A DNA stretch of 37,982 nt from an uncultured Bacteroidales bacterium. Its GTDB lineage: Bacteria > Bacteroidota > Bacteroidia > Bacteroidales > Paludibacteraceae. Within the stretch, counting starts at the first letter, position 1, and every line of letters starts with the position of its first letter. The notes beneath the pieces are model-generated. The model had not been told where the DNA came from. It did not search any database and saw only the letters and a program-made list of their open reading frames with translations. The stretch lies in assembly GCA_937915765.1 (NCBI GenBank), contig CALGHE010000072.1:1-37982 (forward strand), given 5' to 3'. Below, piece by piece: positions 16,601 through 23,643 of this stretch. A program made the translations under genes and the position numbers.

Positions 16601-19600
16601 ATACTGTCACACCCCTCCACATTCGTCTCCTCTATTCCTCGCGGAAGTCTTAACGATTTCGTATATGGTACTCTATCAAACACAACAGTATCGCAACCAG
16701 AAGTATCAATAGGTGTAATTAACTCTTTTGGGGTACTTTTACCTTTTACTCCCAATATGTAATACTGAACTATGGAGTCACAATCACAAAATTTAGATTT
16801 AAGAGAATCAACAAACACCTCTCTTGATTTTGTTGTTTTATACACTTTATCATCATCAAAACGAGAAAGCACCTCCGCAATGTCACATTCACCTTCTCTA
16901 GTCAACGTATCTATCTTCGTTTTATACACATCTATATTACGTATAACAACACTATCACAACCAGAAGCAGTCTTTAATGAATCATACAGCACTGTATCTT
17001 TTTCAAACGTCTGATCTCCTAATATAAGCTTATTGCAGCCAAATAAATTTATAGTCGTATCCTTAGCTCCGATATTTACACTTACAGTCCTTATGATACT
17101 GTCACACTCAAATTCAAAATTCTTCTTCCTTATTGTATCATTAAACAACGTATCTTGAGTTATCTCAATCGTTGATTTATCAAAATACTCATACACATAC
17201 TTGTCACAAACAGTCCGCGCCCACGGTTCCATTAAAGGCTTAAACACATTTATAGTCACATTGACTATGCTGTCGCAACCTTCTACCGTTTCCTTCGTGA
17301 TAACGAACGTTGTGTCTTTATCATACACAACCCCGTCAACACTAACTGAACCGCAACCAGCCACAAGCGTATCGACTGCGTATGTTTTACGAACTTTGAT
17401 ATTCACAGTTGCAAACGTGTCACAATAAGACTCTCCTGTTATAACATCTTCAAATGATGTGTCTTCTGTATACTTTGTTCCTTTATAAGTAACACTTCCG
17501 CAACTATCCAAATTAAGAACATGACCTTTAAACGGAAGACATTGCACATTTATCTCTATACGCTTTGTCATGTTACCCTTCGACACAACAAGCACATCTT
17601 CACCCACTCCAACTAGACTAACTTCTCCGTTTTCATTTATGCTCACCTTTCCATTTTCTGAACTCCACGCAAAACCGTCTCGCACAGACACTTTAAAACT
17701 TCTAGTCACATTGTCCACCTCATTTTCTGCATCAAGTATGACAGTCATCTGCGCTAATTCATTTATGTCTGACTCAAAGCTCTTCTCTTCTTGGTAATCC
17801 ACACGCGGATATCCATAATTACCCACCTGACCAGCACCTCCCCATTTAAATCCTGCTTCTGCCGTCAAGCCTTTCAACTCTATTTCTTCCGTCTTTTTGA
17901 ATTTTATTTCTTCACTTTCAGAAACTGCTCCGACTGTCACCAATTGTTCGTCACACAAAACAGTCTTTATGTCATCCATAACAACAGGAGACACTGCATC
18001 CGCTTTTTTGTCTCCTTGCACCTGACCGACACTAAGTATAGAACGTATTACCCCGCTCTGATGCGTTCCTGATATACCACCTACAAACTCTTTACCTTTA
18101 ACGATTCCCGAATTCATACAAACACACAAAGAGTCTTTGGAAACTCCGCAAAGTCCGCCTACATAATTCACACCAGAAACCACAGCTATATTCGTAACGC
18201 CCACCAAAGTTCCCGACGAAATACCACAAATACCACCCACTGTATTATCTCCTGTCACATTCGCTGAGTTTGACACCATCCTTATCGAGCCGTCCTTCAA
18301 GTAACCGCAAATAGCCCCTACATTATCAGCTCCCGACACTGTACCTGTCACAGACACCTCATGCACAACGCCTCCGTCAACGCAGCCAAACATACCCACA
18401 TTGCTCTTGTCTGATTTTATATTCAATGATATAACGTGCTCATTTCCGTCAAACACACCTTCAAAAGCTTTTTCTCCAGTCCCAACCACAGTAGTCACTC
18501 CGTCAATATCATCTGTTACTATGAAATATTTGCCGACACTCCAATTTGAAGTTGCTGAGCCTTTTTTATTCTCTTCTACACGCCTTGCCAACTCTTCCAT
18601 ATCCTCCTTAGTTGATATCAAGTACGGTTTTTCTTCCGTACCCAATCCTCCTGAAAAATACGAATCCGTAACTTTAAACGGAATACGTCTCTCCAGTCCA
18701 GAACAAGACAATGTAAATATACTCTCGCCCTTCTTCTTTGGTATATAATAAGTTGCATCATCTCCCTTTTCGAACAGAGCACTAGTCGCTTCATCATCAT
18801 AACTCCATACTACACTCTCTCCGCTAAAACACTTGTCCTTCAGCAAGATCGAGTCTGACACACTTGATATTAGGTCTCCACCCTCTGTAAACACCACCGG
18901 CACCGCCGCCAACTTAGCGATTACGTTATTCTCCACTCGCTCAGGTACAGGATAATAACCGCTATTAGAAACCCAACCCGGATAAGAGCAGTTCTGTACC
19001 TCTTCAAACGTTTTTTCAGAATCACCTCCTGATACACTCCTACCATAGTACATTTGCTTATCGTACATATTAGAAACTTTTGAAGGGCCTATCATCACGG
19101 ACATTTCTTCACCTTTCACATGTCCTGCACTCACACACTCACGAGCATCTCCCCCTCCTGCTATACCATATGCAAATTTGCCGCTATGCACATATCCAGA
19201 ACTTAAACAACTGACAATCTTACCTTGCCAACACGCAATACCTCCAGCCTTTTCTGTTCCTGAAATTTCTCCGATATTGACACAAAACTTAATCTCCGTA
19301 TTTTTATCGCTTATCGTTCCTACTATACCTCCTGCATTAGTGCCTCTGACGGTAGCTGCATTACAACAACCTACTATAGCAGATTTGCTCTCCAGATATC
19401 CGCACACAGCTCCCGCATTAGTACCTCCGTTCACATATCCACGCACCGACAAATCAAGAATACTATCTTTGGCTTCACTAGACACAACCCCAAACACACC
19501 TACATTCTTCTCGTTCGGCATATTAATGGCTACCGTTACACAATGTCCGCCTCCATGAAACAGCCCTTCAAATGGTTTGTCTTCCGTTCCTATTACAGTT

Positions 19601-21399
19601 CGCACAGAGTCTGTGATATCTGCCATCAACTTATATTTCTTACCCTTGGTAACTCCATTTGATGCACAATCTGCAAGCCATTCCATATCCTCCCGACTCC
19701 AGATTTCATAAAAGCCTTCGCCATTTACTTCTCTGCCCGAAGTGTTAAAATCTATATCTTTACCATAGTAAGTTTTTCCTCCGTAAATAACAAACGCCCT
19801 CAACTTATAGGGAGTATCAGACTCAAGGCCTGTTATGTTTCCTGACACAGACACCATTTTATCCTTATCTGACACCTTCTCGTAAAGAGTAACCTTTCTC
19901 CAATCACCAACACCCTTTTTAGATACCTCAAATCCATATTTTCCGTCTTCTATAGGCTGGTCGGGATTCGAGAAAAAAGCAAACGACCCATGAGCCTTTG
20001 CACTTGAGCTTCCTACACCAGACACGCTATCCGTACGTACAATAGGGTGACAAGACGGAGCACCTCCTGAACCCGAGTTTGCAGAGATCTTAAGCCCTGC
20101 AGGAATAGGGTAACCATCATTCACACCGTCAACATCTTCATACCAAACAGTCTCGCCAAACACCTTGCTATTCATATACTCTGCGAAACAACCTGACTGC
20201 ATGTAAAGCTGAGGAAAAAGGTCTAGTTTTCCCTTATAGCCATCGCCTTTAATATCGTCTAACACATCATCTTGCGCATAAACATGCTCAACTACTACCT
20301 CTCCATTAATAAAACCTACTACCGTGTTCACATTATTACCTTGATTGCAGCTAACCTTTCCACTTACATAGCAATTTGACATAATTGCTCCTGACTCCAA
20401 ATTCCCAACTATACCTCCCACATTATTCACCCCTGTCACAGACATTAAAGAATAAACGTTGCGTATTTCAGAAGCAACAGCAACACCGACCCCTCCTCCA
20501 TAAGCACCATTCGTATTCGATGCATCTACACTAATTTCCCCTTTCGTGCCACTATTTATAACACTACTATTAGCAGCCCTCCCTACTATTCCACCTGTGG
20601 GTACGCTTCCGCCAACCTTCATAACACATGACGAAAAAGAACTCTCTATTTTGGAAAAAGAACAATCTCCCACCAGTCCACCTACCCCAACTTTACCATC
20701 ATCACTTTCTCCTCCTGAACTTATAATCAAACTTACAGTATCAACAGAACAATTTGACACAACCATTTCTTTGTCCTCAGAACATTCTACAACTCCTAAC
20801 AAACCTCCTGCCACACTTGCATAAACACGCCCTTCACTATCTCGCACATGACAGTTACTGATTTTCACCCCTGAATTATATACTTTAACATTGCCAGCAA
20901 GAGTCCCCCAGAAAACACAATCATTGCCAGCACCATCAAATGCAACATATTTTATATTCAGATTCTGTATCACTGTCTGTTTGTCTTCATCATCTCTTAC
21001 AATGCCAAACAAACCTATCACATCATATTTATTTAAGTCATTAACAAAAGACAAGCCTTCTATAGATTTGTTATTACCATCAAAAAAACCCTTAAAATAA
21101 TTTTGATTTTTTGTAATCATTGGCCCAATTATGCGATAGCCCCCTATTGGAATAAAATTATCCACTTCACTCATGTCTATATCATCAACCAGCTTATAGT
21201 GATAGTACGTTTTATCTCCCTTACCCGAAAAATAATTCGACAGAGCCACCAAATCATCTGCTGTTTTTATTATATACGGTTTATCTTCAGAGCCACTTCC
21301 TCCACTATATTGAGCATACGCCCCTCCAGCCATCATCATCAACGCAAGAATGGTTACAATTATTCGCTTCATCTCTATGTTAGGTAATAGTCGCTTCAT
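13648..21399 (-). CDS. Giant T9SS-exported surface protein with GLUG domains and 21 two-cysteine repeats
   Basis: 2583 residues, probably surface-bound or released. A signal peptide (MKRIIVTILALMMMAGGAYA) follows a nine-residue extension; the ATG at 21399 has the better A-rich leader, while 21372 is the alternative. Three modules open with a PYIIKTADDL-like strand, then a DDID and FEGVFDG motif, then GLUG-type turns such as GGLVG and GGICG (about 35–430, 550–850 and 918–1135); these probably form beta-helices. An FN3-like stretch (about 455–550) and Ig-like stretches (about 850–915 and 1215–1290) separate them. From C1300 to about 2430 come 21 repeats of 45–65 residues, each with a leading Cys and a later CDS(I/V) motif before a beta strand. 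The end (about 2500–2583, starting LYPNPVNRG) is a type A sorting domain. The ligand is unknown; an adhesin or structural role is inferred. Confidence 0.88.
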   Translation of the reverse strand: MKRLLPNIEMKRIIVTILALMMMAGGAYAQYSGGSGSEDKPYIIKTADDLVALSNYFSGKGDKTYYHYKLVDDIDMSEVDNFIPIGGYRIIGPMITKNQNYFKGFFDGNNKSIEGLSFVNDLNKYDVIGLFGIVRDDEDKQTVIQNLNIKYVAFDGAGNDCVFWGTLAGNVKVYNSGVKISNCHVRDSEGRVYASVAGGLLGVVECSEDKEMVVSNCSVDTVSLIISSGGESDDGKVGVGGLVGDCSFSKIESSFSSCVMKVGGSVPTGGIVGRAANSSVINSGTKGEISVDASNTNGAYGGGVGVAVASEIRNVYSLMSVTGVNNVGGIVGNLESGAIMSNCYVSGKVSCNQGNNVNTVVGFINGEVVVEHVYAQDDVLDDIKGDGYKGKLDLFPQLYMQSGCFAEYMNSKVFGETVWYEDVDGVNDGYPIPAGLKISANSGSGGAPSCHPIVRTDSVSGVGSSSAKAHGSFAFFSNPDQPIEDGKYGFEVSKKGVGDWRKVTLYEKVSDKDKMVSVSGNITGLESDTPYKLRAFVIYGGKTYYGKDIDFNTSGREVNGEGFYEIWSREDMEWLADCASNGVTKGKKYKLMADITDSVRTVIGTEDKPFEGLFHGGGHCVTVAINMPNEKNVGVFGVVSSEAKDSILDLSVRGYVNGGTNAGAVCGYLESKSAIVGCCNAATVRGTNAGGIVGTISDKNTEIKFCVNIGEISGTEKAGGIACWQGKIVSCLSSGYVHSGKFAYGIAGGGDARECVSAGHVKGEEMSVMIGPSKVSNMYDKQMYYGRSVSGGDSEKTFEEVQNCSYPGWVSNSGYYPVPERVENNVIAKLAAVPVVFTEGGDLISSVSDSILLKDKCFSGESVVWSYDDEATSALFEKGDDATYYIPKKKGESIFTLSCSGLERRIPFKVTDSYFSGGLGTEEKPYLISTKEDMEELARRVEENKKGSATSNWSVGKYFIVTDDIDGVTTVVGTGEKAFEGVFDGNEHVISLNIKSDKSNVGMFGCVDGGVVHEVSVTGTVSGADNVGAICGYLKDGSIRMVSNSANVTGDNTVGGICGISSGTLVGVTNIAVVSGVNYVGGLCGVSKDSLCVCMNSGIVKGKEFVGGISGTHQSGVIRSILSVGQVQGDKKADAVSPVVMDDIKTVLCDEQLVTVGAVSESEEIKFKKTEEIELKGLTAEAGFKWGGAGQVGNYGYPRVDYQEEKSFESDINELAQMTVILDAENEVDNVTRSFKVSVRDGFAWSSENGKVSINENGEVSLVGVGEDVLVVSKGNMTKRIEINVQCLPFKGHVLNLDSCGSVTYKGTKYTEDTSFEDVITGESYCDTFATVNIKVRKTYAVDTLVAGCGSVSVDGVVYDKDTTFVITKETVEGCDSIVNVTINVFKPLMEPWARTVCDKYVYEYFDKSTIEITQDTLFNDTIRKKNFEFECDSIIRTVSVNIGAKDTTINLFGCNKLILGDQTFEKDTVLYDSLKTASGCDSVVIRNIDVYKTKIDTLTREGECDIAEVLSRFDDDKVYKTTKSREVFVDSLKSKFCDCDSIVQYYILGVKGKSTPKELITPIDTSGCDTVVFDRVPYTKSLRLPRGIEETNVEGCDSIIPVNITVNYSVFKNSVIHACDSLLYVTKTGEEIWFKESTTYSDRLKGVVPICGCDSVWNVSINIHKTLRVDSTLKDCDSVVYVKNEELMVFYKDTVFMDTIKSRCGLCDCDSVIRKMNIIVNESTPAEDVETRVLVGCDSLLFESEMDGVAPVMVYSDTMMYDTLVNVFGCDSIIPVSIKINLSSDTDTVLIHACDSLVYKTSDGFENVIKRDQELLDNLKNVAGCDSVVLLDVRIHKVKFREEAFNGCDSVVYERLNGEHFAIKKDTVFNDTLKSEVCDCDSLIREVSVHVSYSTPASEIETVVINGCDSFVYKNYKGEELVFRTSTMYMDSMVNSSGCDSIVPVQINISASSQVTNKKVYACEKFEYVSASGKQYSMTEGSSTVKDTLVNKAGCDSVVVMDVRVVKVAVETPEPIVGCDVVSYTYFSGEERNFVRDTMFYDVLKSKVCDCDSVKRVVSIKVNNATPAESIDTVYIKGCSSVTYKDVEYTESVILHDSLHNVYGCDSVVPVRIDVLKESKRKVFEEACVSYRYVNANNEIHIFTKDTVFTDNTFKNSVGCDSVIVLDVKVLPQKYDSLKYVACGSLSLGDSVYTESTSWKVVPNDPCDPIKVYVITINPVYEDSVKLEGCSVVEYKDQTFTKDTSFVESDTSILGCDSIIYVDITVHQPDLKTLYKSSCEFVEHEGIIYTESTEVEDTYINEFGCVSPLKVVIEVLPPLYGVDRKVGCGSVWFKDSLYTESTLVMDTLASSVTGCDSIVEVSIDVYRPVRTVIEIDSCNQLTYKGVVYTETTFLEPDTLETAYGCDSIVEVHLFVRRCFPYPIVVNKYNWILLCNNTLMEKDFEYKAYQWYKDDQIVLGATKSYYTENKELDGCYQVGVTLENDTVLLSEKICIDAEHKFELYPNPVNRGQSVYIKCGFDKSELEGARVEVFNPLGIRVRNERARFNENDEIVVSPMTESGTYYVKITVSADMAFGARFIVK
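14110..17502 (-). repeat. Coding repeat array: 21 two-cysteine modules
   Basis: On the plus strand the array shows as repeated CDS-motif complements such as CTGTCACAACC. Modules 5–16 form four higher-order units of three. The first module of each unit carries CDCDS, at 16774–16788, 16264–16278, 15751–15765 and 15238–15252, so the spacing is 510, 513 and 513 bases. Copies have diverged at the DNA level, suggesting an old duplication kept by selection. Confidence 0.85.
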
Positions 21400-21551
21400 A
21401 TTATTATATTTTTTTCACTCTAAACGCAACCAGTCCCCAGTACCGGCTACATTTAAAATTTTCGGTTCTTTACTATTTTTTCTGGCTGACGCCCTATTTA
21501 TATCCTCCTTTCAATCATACTTCACCGCCAAATAAGCACGTACAATCTATT

Positions 21552-21580
21552 CAAAGTATGCTAAGGTAATATTTTTTCAA
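21552..21580 (-). promoter_or_regulatory. Candidate promoter of the giant-protein operon
   Basis: On the minus strand TTG (21578–21580) lies 19 bases before TACTTTG (21552–21558), one base short of the TAnnTTTG consensus. It is the best candidate in the region but imperfect. Confidence 0.3.
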
Positions 21581-21673
21581 CAAGATACAAAAGAAAGTTG
21601 CGTTTTTTTTGGACTTTTCTTCATTTTACTTGCTTAGGTCTTCGATTTATCTTCTATATCTAACCATTTTCAT

Positions 21674-21713
21674 ATTAAAAAGGCTGTATCAAACATCCGT
21701 CCGACACAGCCTT
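21674..21713 (-). terminator. Intrinsic terminator of the DUF6515 gene
   Basis: On the minus strand AAGGCTGTGTC (21713–21703) pairs with GATACAGCCTT (21690–21680) with one G·U pair, followed by TTTTTAATATG. It lies 18 bases beyond the stop at 21732. Confidence 0.8.
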
Positions 21714-21731
21714 TATGCGAATCAATAAAGT

Positions 21732-22472
21732 TTAATCAACCTTTATCACTTCATACCAGATTTCACCGTCATAGACCACCGCTTTGTACTGCACTCCATC
21801 CACTATATAGTAGGTGTTTCCTTCAATTTCCAACTTTTCGTAACCTTCAGGGATACTCTCCACTATAGCGCCTACCGGAGGAGCAACAACCTCATACTCG
21901 TTGTTTTTCATAATGTAGAATGTCCCGTAATAGTAGTGGTACTGTCGATTTGCCACCCAAAGCACACGAGGTTCAGGCAACAAAGACACTCTCGCTCCTA
22001 TTGGCGGGCGTGAAACTATGTATTTGTCGCCAACATGCTTATAATAAACGCCTTTCTTATAATAATACACGCCAGAATGGTGTTTTATGAGCTGAGACTT
22101 TTTTACCGCCTTTGACTTTGAAACCGCAGCACCTCTTACCGGCATTTTATGGTAATTGGCACTTGGAGCTATATGCTTAGGCTTCAGATTCTTATTTTTC
22201 GTTGACGTATGCACATCCCCTCTCTTTTTCACCTCCGCATTAACTTTCGGAGCCGGGGCTGGCTTTACCGCTGGCGCCGGTTTCGGAGCTGGCTTTGCTG
22301 GCTGCACATTTCTGTTTTCGTTTGTGGAGACTGCTCGCCCTCCAGACTGTGTTGTGCTTGAACTGCGAGTCACACTTGTCCGTGTTCCGCCTCTGCCTTG
22401 AGCAACCAAATCACTTGCTGCGGACATAGCTACTATCATAGCTAACATTCCTATAAATTTGTTCATTTTCAT
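21732..22472 (-). CDS. Exported DUF6515-family protein
   Basis: 246 residues from the ATG at 22472; an upstream TTG frame coincides with the transcription start region and is rejected. A signal peptide (MKMNKFIGMLAMIVAMSAASDLVAQ) is followed by a Ser/Thr-rich stretch, a Pro-Ala-Lys linker (about 57–76, repeats of KPAP) and a basic segment. The C-terminal part (about 130–246) has the DUF6515 pattern: YYYKKGVYYKHV, RPPIGARVSLLPE, YYYGTFYIMKNNEYEVVAPP, VGAIVESIPEGY and a final YY–DGVQY strand, so a PPxGAxV unit occurs twice. The function of the family is unknown. The composition suggests a periplasmic or cell-wall-spanning protein in which the Pro-rich linker acts as spacer. It has its own consensus promoter and terminator, so it is a single-gene unit. 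Confidence 0.82.
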   Translation of the reverse strand: MKMNKFIGMLAMIVAMSAASDLVAQGRGGTRTSVTRSSSTTQSGGRAVSTNENRNVQPAKPAPKPAPAVKPAPAPKVNAEVKKRGDVHTSTKNKNLKPKHIAPSANYHKMPVRGAAVSKSKAVKKSQLIKHHSGVYYYKKGVYYKHVGDKYIVSRPPIGARVSLLPEPRVLWVANRQYHYYYGTFYIMKNNEYEVVAPPVGAIVESIPEGYEKLEIEGNTYYIVDGVQYKAVVYDGEIWYEVIKVD

Positions 22473-22524
22473 AATTCCATGTTTTAGTTTGTTCCTTTCA
22501 TCTTTAATAGTACACAAACCGCGC

Positions 22525-22555
22525 CAAACTTATTATAAGCGGATATATTCTCAAA
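22525..22555 (-). promoter_or_regulatory. Promoter of the DUF6515 gene, full consensus
   Basis: TTTG (22555–22552), exactly 19 bases, then TAAGTTTG (22532–22525) on the minus strand. This matches the Bacteroidetes housekeeping consensus fully. The start site would be near 22518, giving a leader of about 45 bases. Confidence 0.75.
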
Positions 22556-22594
22556 AACAGCCTCTCTTCTCAGTTTCAACACTAACAAGCTCAA

Positions 22595-23431
22595 TTATTT
22601 GCAACCTTTCTCTACCCTAAGCTTCAATTCCGTCACCTGCCCTTCGCTACGCTCAAACACGAAAACCCTGTCAAATTCACTGTAATAGCGATGCTGCAAA
22701 GCCTCCCTTGCCGTGTTCGGGTCATAAAAGCTCGACATCAGAAAGCTATTCTGTATAATAATCAGCCAATCCTCCGTGCAATCAGGATTATAACACCTGA
22801 GCTTTTCGTTCTTCGCCTCAATTCTCTGCGACACGCTCTGCACTGAAAGCGGCTTCACCTTCGTGGATATACCCGCATACCAAAGGCCTTCCGTCATACG
22901 CCCTGTCACATTCTGCACATGAATCTCCTCTATTTTTGACGGCAAATTCAAGTCTCCGTACTTCGACATTCTGTCTATCACATATTTCGTTCCTGTTGAC
23001 TCTGGCACATTATCCATGACTATGCGAGCGATACGCTCTATGAAGCCCTGCTTTATCAAGCAAGACTTCTGGTCTCTCGGCATTGCCACAGACGGGCCCA
23101 ATTCATTTTTAAAATGAACATCTACCACAAGTATCTGGTCGGACTGCCTTTCGAAGATTTCCTGCGCCCCGCTCATTATCTCGCTAAGATAATCTTCATG
23201 CGCCCGCAAGTTAAACTCCAAGTCCTTCCGCTCATATTTTAATTCTGTCAGCTCGATGCCTATCAATCTTTTTCTTGCATATAATAAGAAATCCGGACGT
23301 TCCGACTTCTCCAGTCGCCCTATCGGAAACGCAGGAAAGTTAGATTGAAACAGACGCATTATCGCCCATTCCCTCTTGTCCTTTTTTTCTTGATTATAAC
23401 TGACTTCATTATTGTGATTTGTAAATTCCAT
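22595..23431 (-). CDS. Unrecognised protein with a PD-(D/E)XK-like motif
   Basis: 278 residues, cytoplasmic by composition, with no signal peptide or membrane segment. I do not recognise the family. Near the N-terminus RPDFLLYARKRLIGIELTELK (residues 45–65) has the layout of a PD-(D/E)XK nuclease core: P46-D47, a strand LIGIE, then E60-x-T62 or E63-L-K65. The rest has strands such as QILVVDVHF and DWLIIIQNSF, with a late conserved-looking Tyr/Phe-rich region (HRYYSEFDRVFVF). Nuclease activity is therefore only a suggestion. The start at 23431 is set by an unusually strong Shine-Dalgarno and by the promoter at 23455–23485, which rules out the TTG at 23470. It is a single-gene unit between the galE and DUF6515 genes, with no visible partner methylase. 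Confidence 0.7.
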   Translation of the reverse strand: MEFTNHNNEVSYNQEKKDKREWAIMRLFQSNFPAFPIGRLEKSERPDFLLYARKRLIGIELTELKYERKDLEFNLRAHEDYLSEIMSGAQEIFERQSDQILVVDVHFKNELGPSVAMPRDQKSCLIKQGFIERIARIVMDNVPESTGTKYVIDRMSKYGDLNLPSKIEEIHVQNVTGRMTEGLWYAGISTKVKPLSVQSVSQRIEAKNEKLRCYNPDCTEDWLIIIQNSFLMSSFYDPNTAREALQHRYYSEFDRVFVFERSEGQVTELKLRVEKGCK

Positions 23432-23436
23432 ACGCG

Positions 23437-23446
23437 CTCCTCCTTC
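23437..23446 (-). promoter_or_regulatory. Strong Shine-Dalgarno of the 22595 gene
   Basis: The minus strand reads GGAAGGAGGAGCGCGTATG, an AAGGAGG core about 8 bases before the start. Other starts in this window lack such a site, as is usual in Bacteroidetes, so it is worth noting and it fixes the start. Confidence 0.7.
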
Positions 23447-23454
23447 CTTATTCA

Positions 23455-23485
23455 CAAACTTAACAAACAAAAACGAAAGAACAAA
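23455..23485 (-). promoter_or_regulatory. Promoter of the 22595 gene, full consensus
   Basis: TTTG (23485–23482), 19 bases, then TAAGTTTG (23462–23455) on the minus strand. The start site would be near 23448, giving a leader of about 17 bases that includes the Shine-Dalgarno. Confidence 0.75.
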
Positions 23486-23569
23486 AAATTTGGCAAGGAA
23501 TCTACTTTTATACTTTTCGAAAACTGCAAAATTATTTCTTTCTCAGACCGCAAGACTTGTTCCATTAAC

Positions 23570-23605
23570 AAAAATATTGAGGCGCCGACAAACACGACGC
23601 CTCAA
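23570..23605 (-). terminator. Intrinsic terminator of galE
   Basis: Minus strand: TTGAGGCG (23605–23598) and CGCCTCAA (23584–23577) form an 8-bp stem followed by TATTTTTG. It lies 38 bases beyond the galE stop. Confidence 0.8.
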
Positions 23606-23643
23606 CTGAACTTTTATGAAAAATGCAACTTATCAGAATCGAC

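Larger units (their letters stand above)
21400..21731. other. 332-base intergenic region before the giant gene
   Basis: It holds the terminator of the DUF6515 gene (21674–21713) and a candidate promoter of the giant gene (21552–21580), which implies a leader of about 145 bases. I see no credible ORF or structured RNA motif in the rest. Confidence 0.5.

Noticed and set aside
14110..17502. Regularly spaced short repeats that might suggest a CRISPR array
   Set aside because: The repeats are in frame, diverged, and explained by the two-Cys modules of the giant protein; there are no constant repeats, spacers or cas genes.
20546..21387. Several plus-strand frames over the giant gene
   Set aside because: They are low-complexity Ser/Thr/Pro-rich or basic shadows of the Gly/Val/Ser-rich minus-strand protein.
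22473..22517. A TTG start for the DUF6515 protein at 22517
   Set aside because: It sits at the predicted transcription start site and would put 15 polar residues before the signal peptide; the ATG at 22472 is better.
23432..23470. A TTG start for the 22595 gene
   Set aside because: It lies upstream of the predicted transcription start, overlapping the promoter, and a strong Shine-Dalgarno marks the ATG at 23431.
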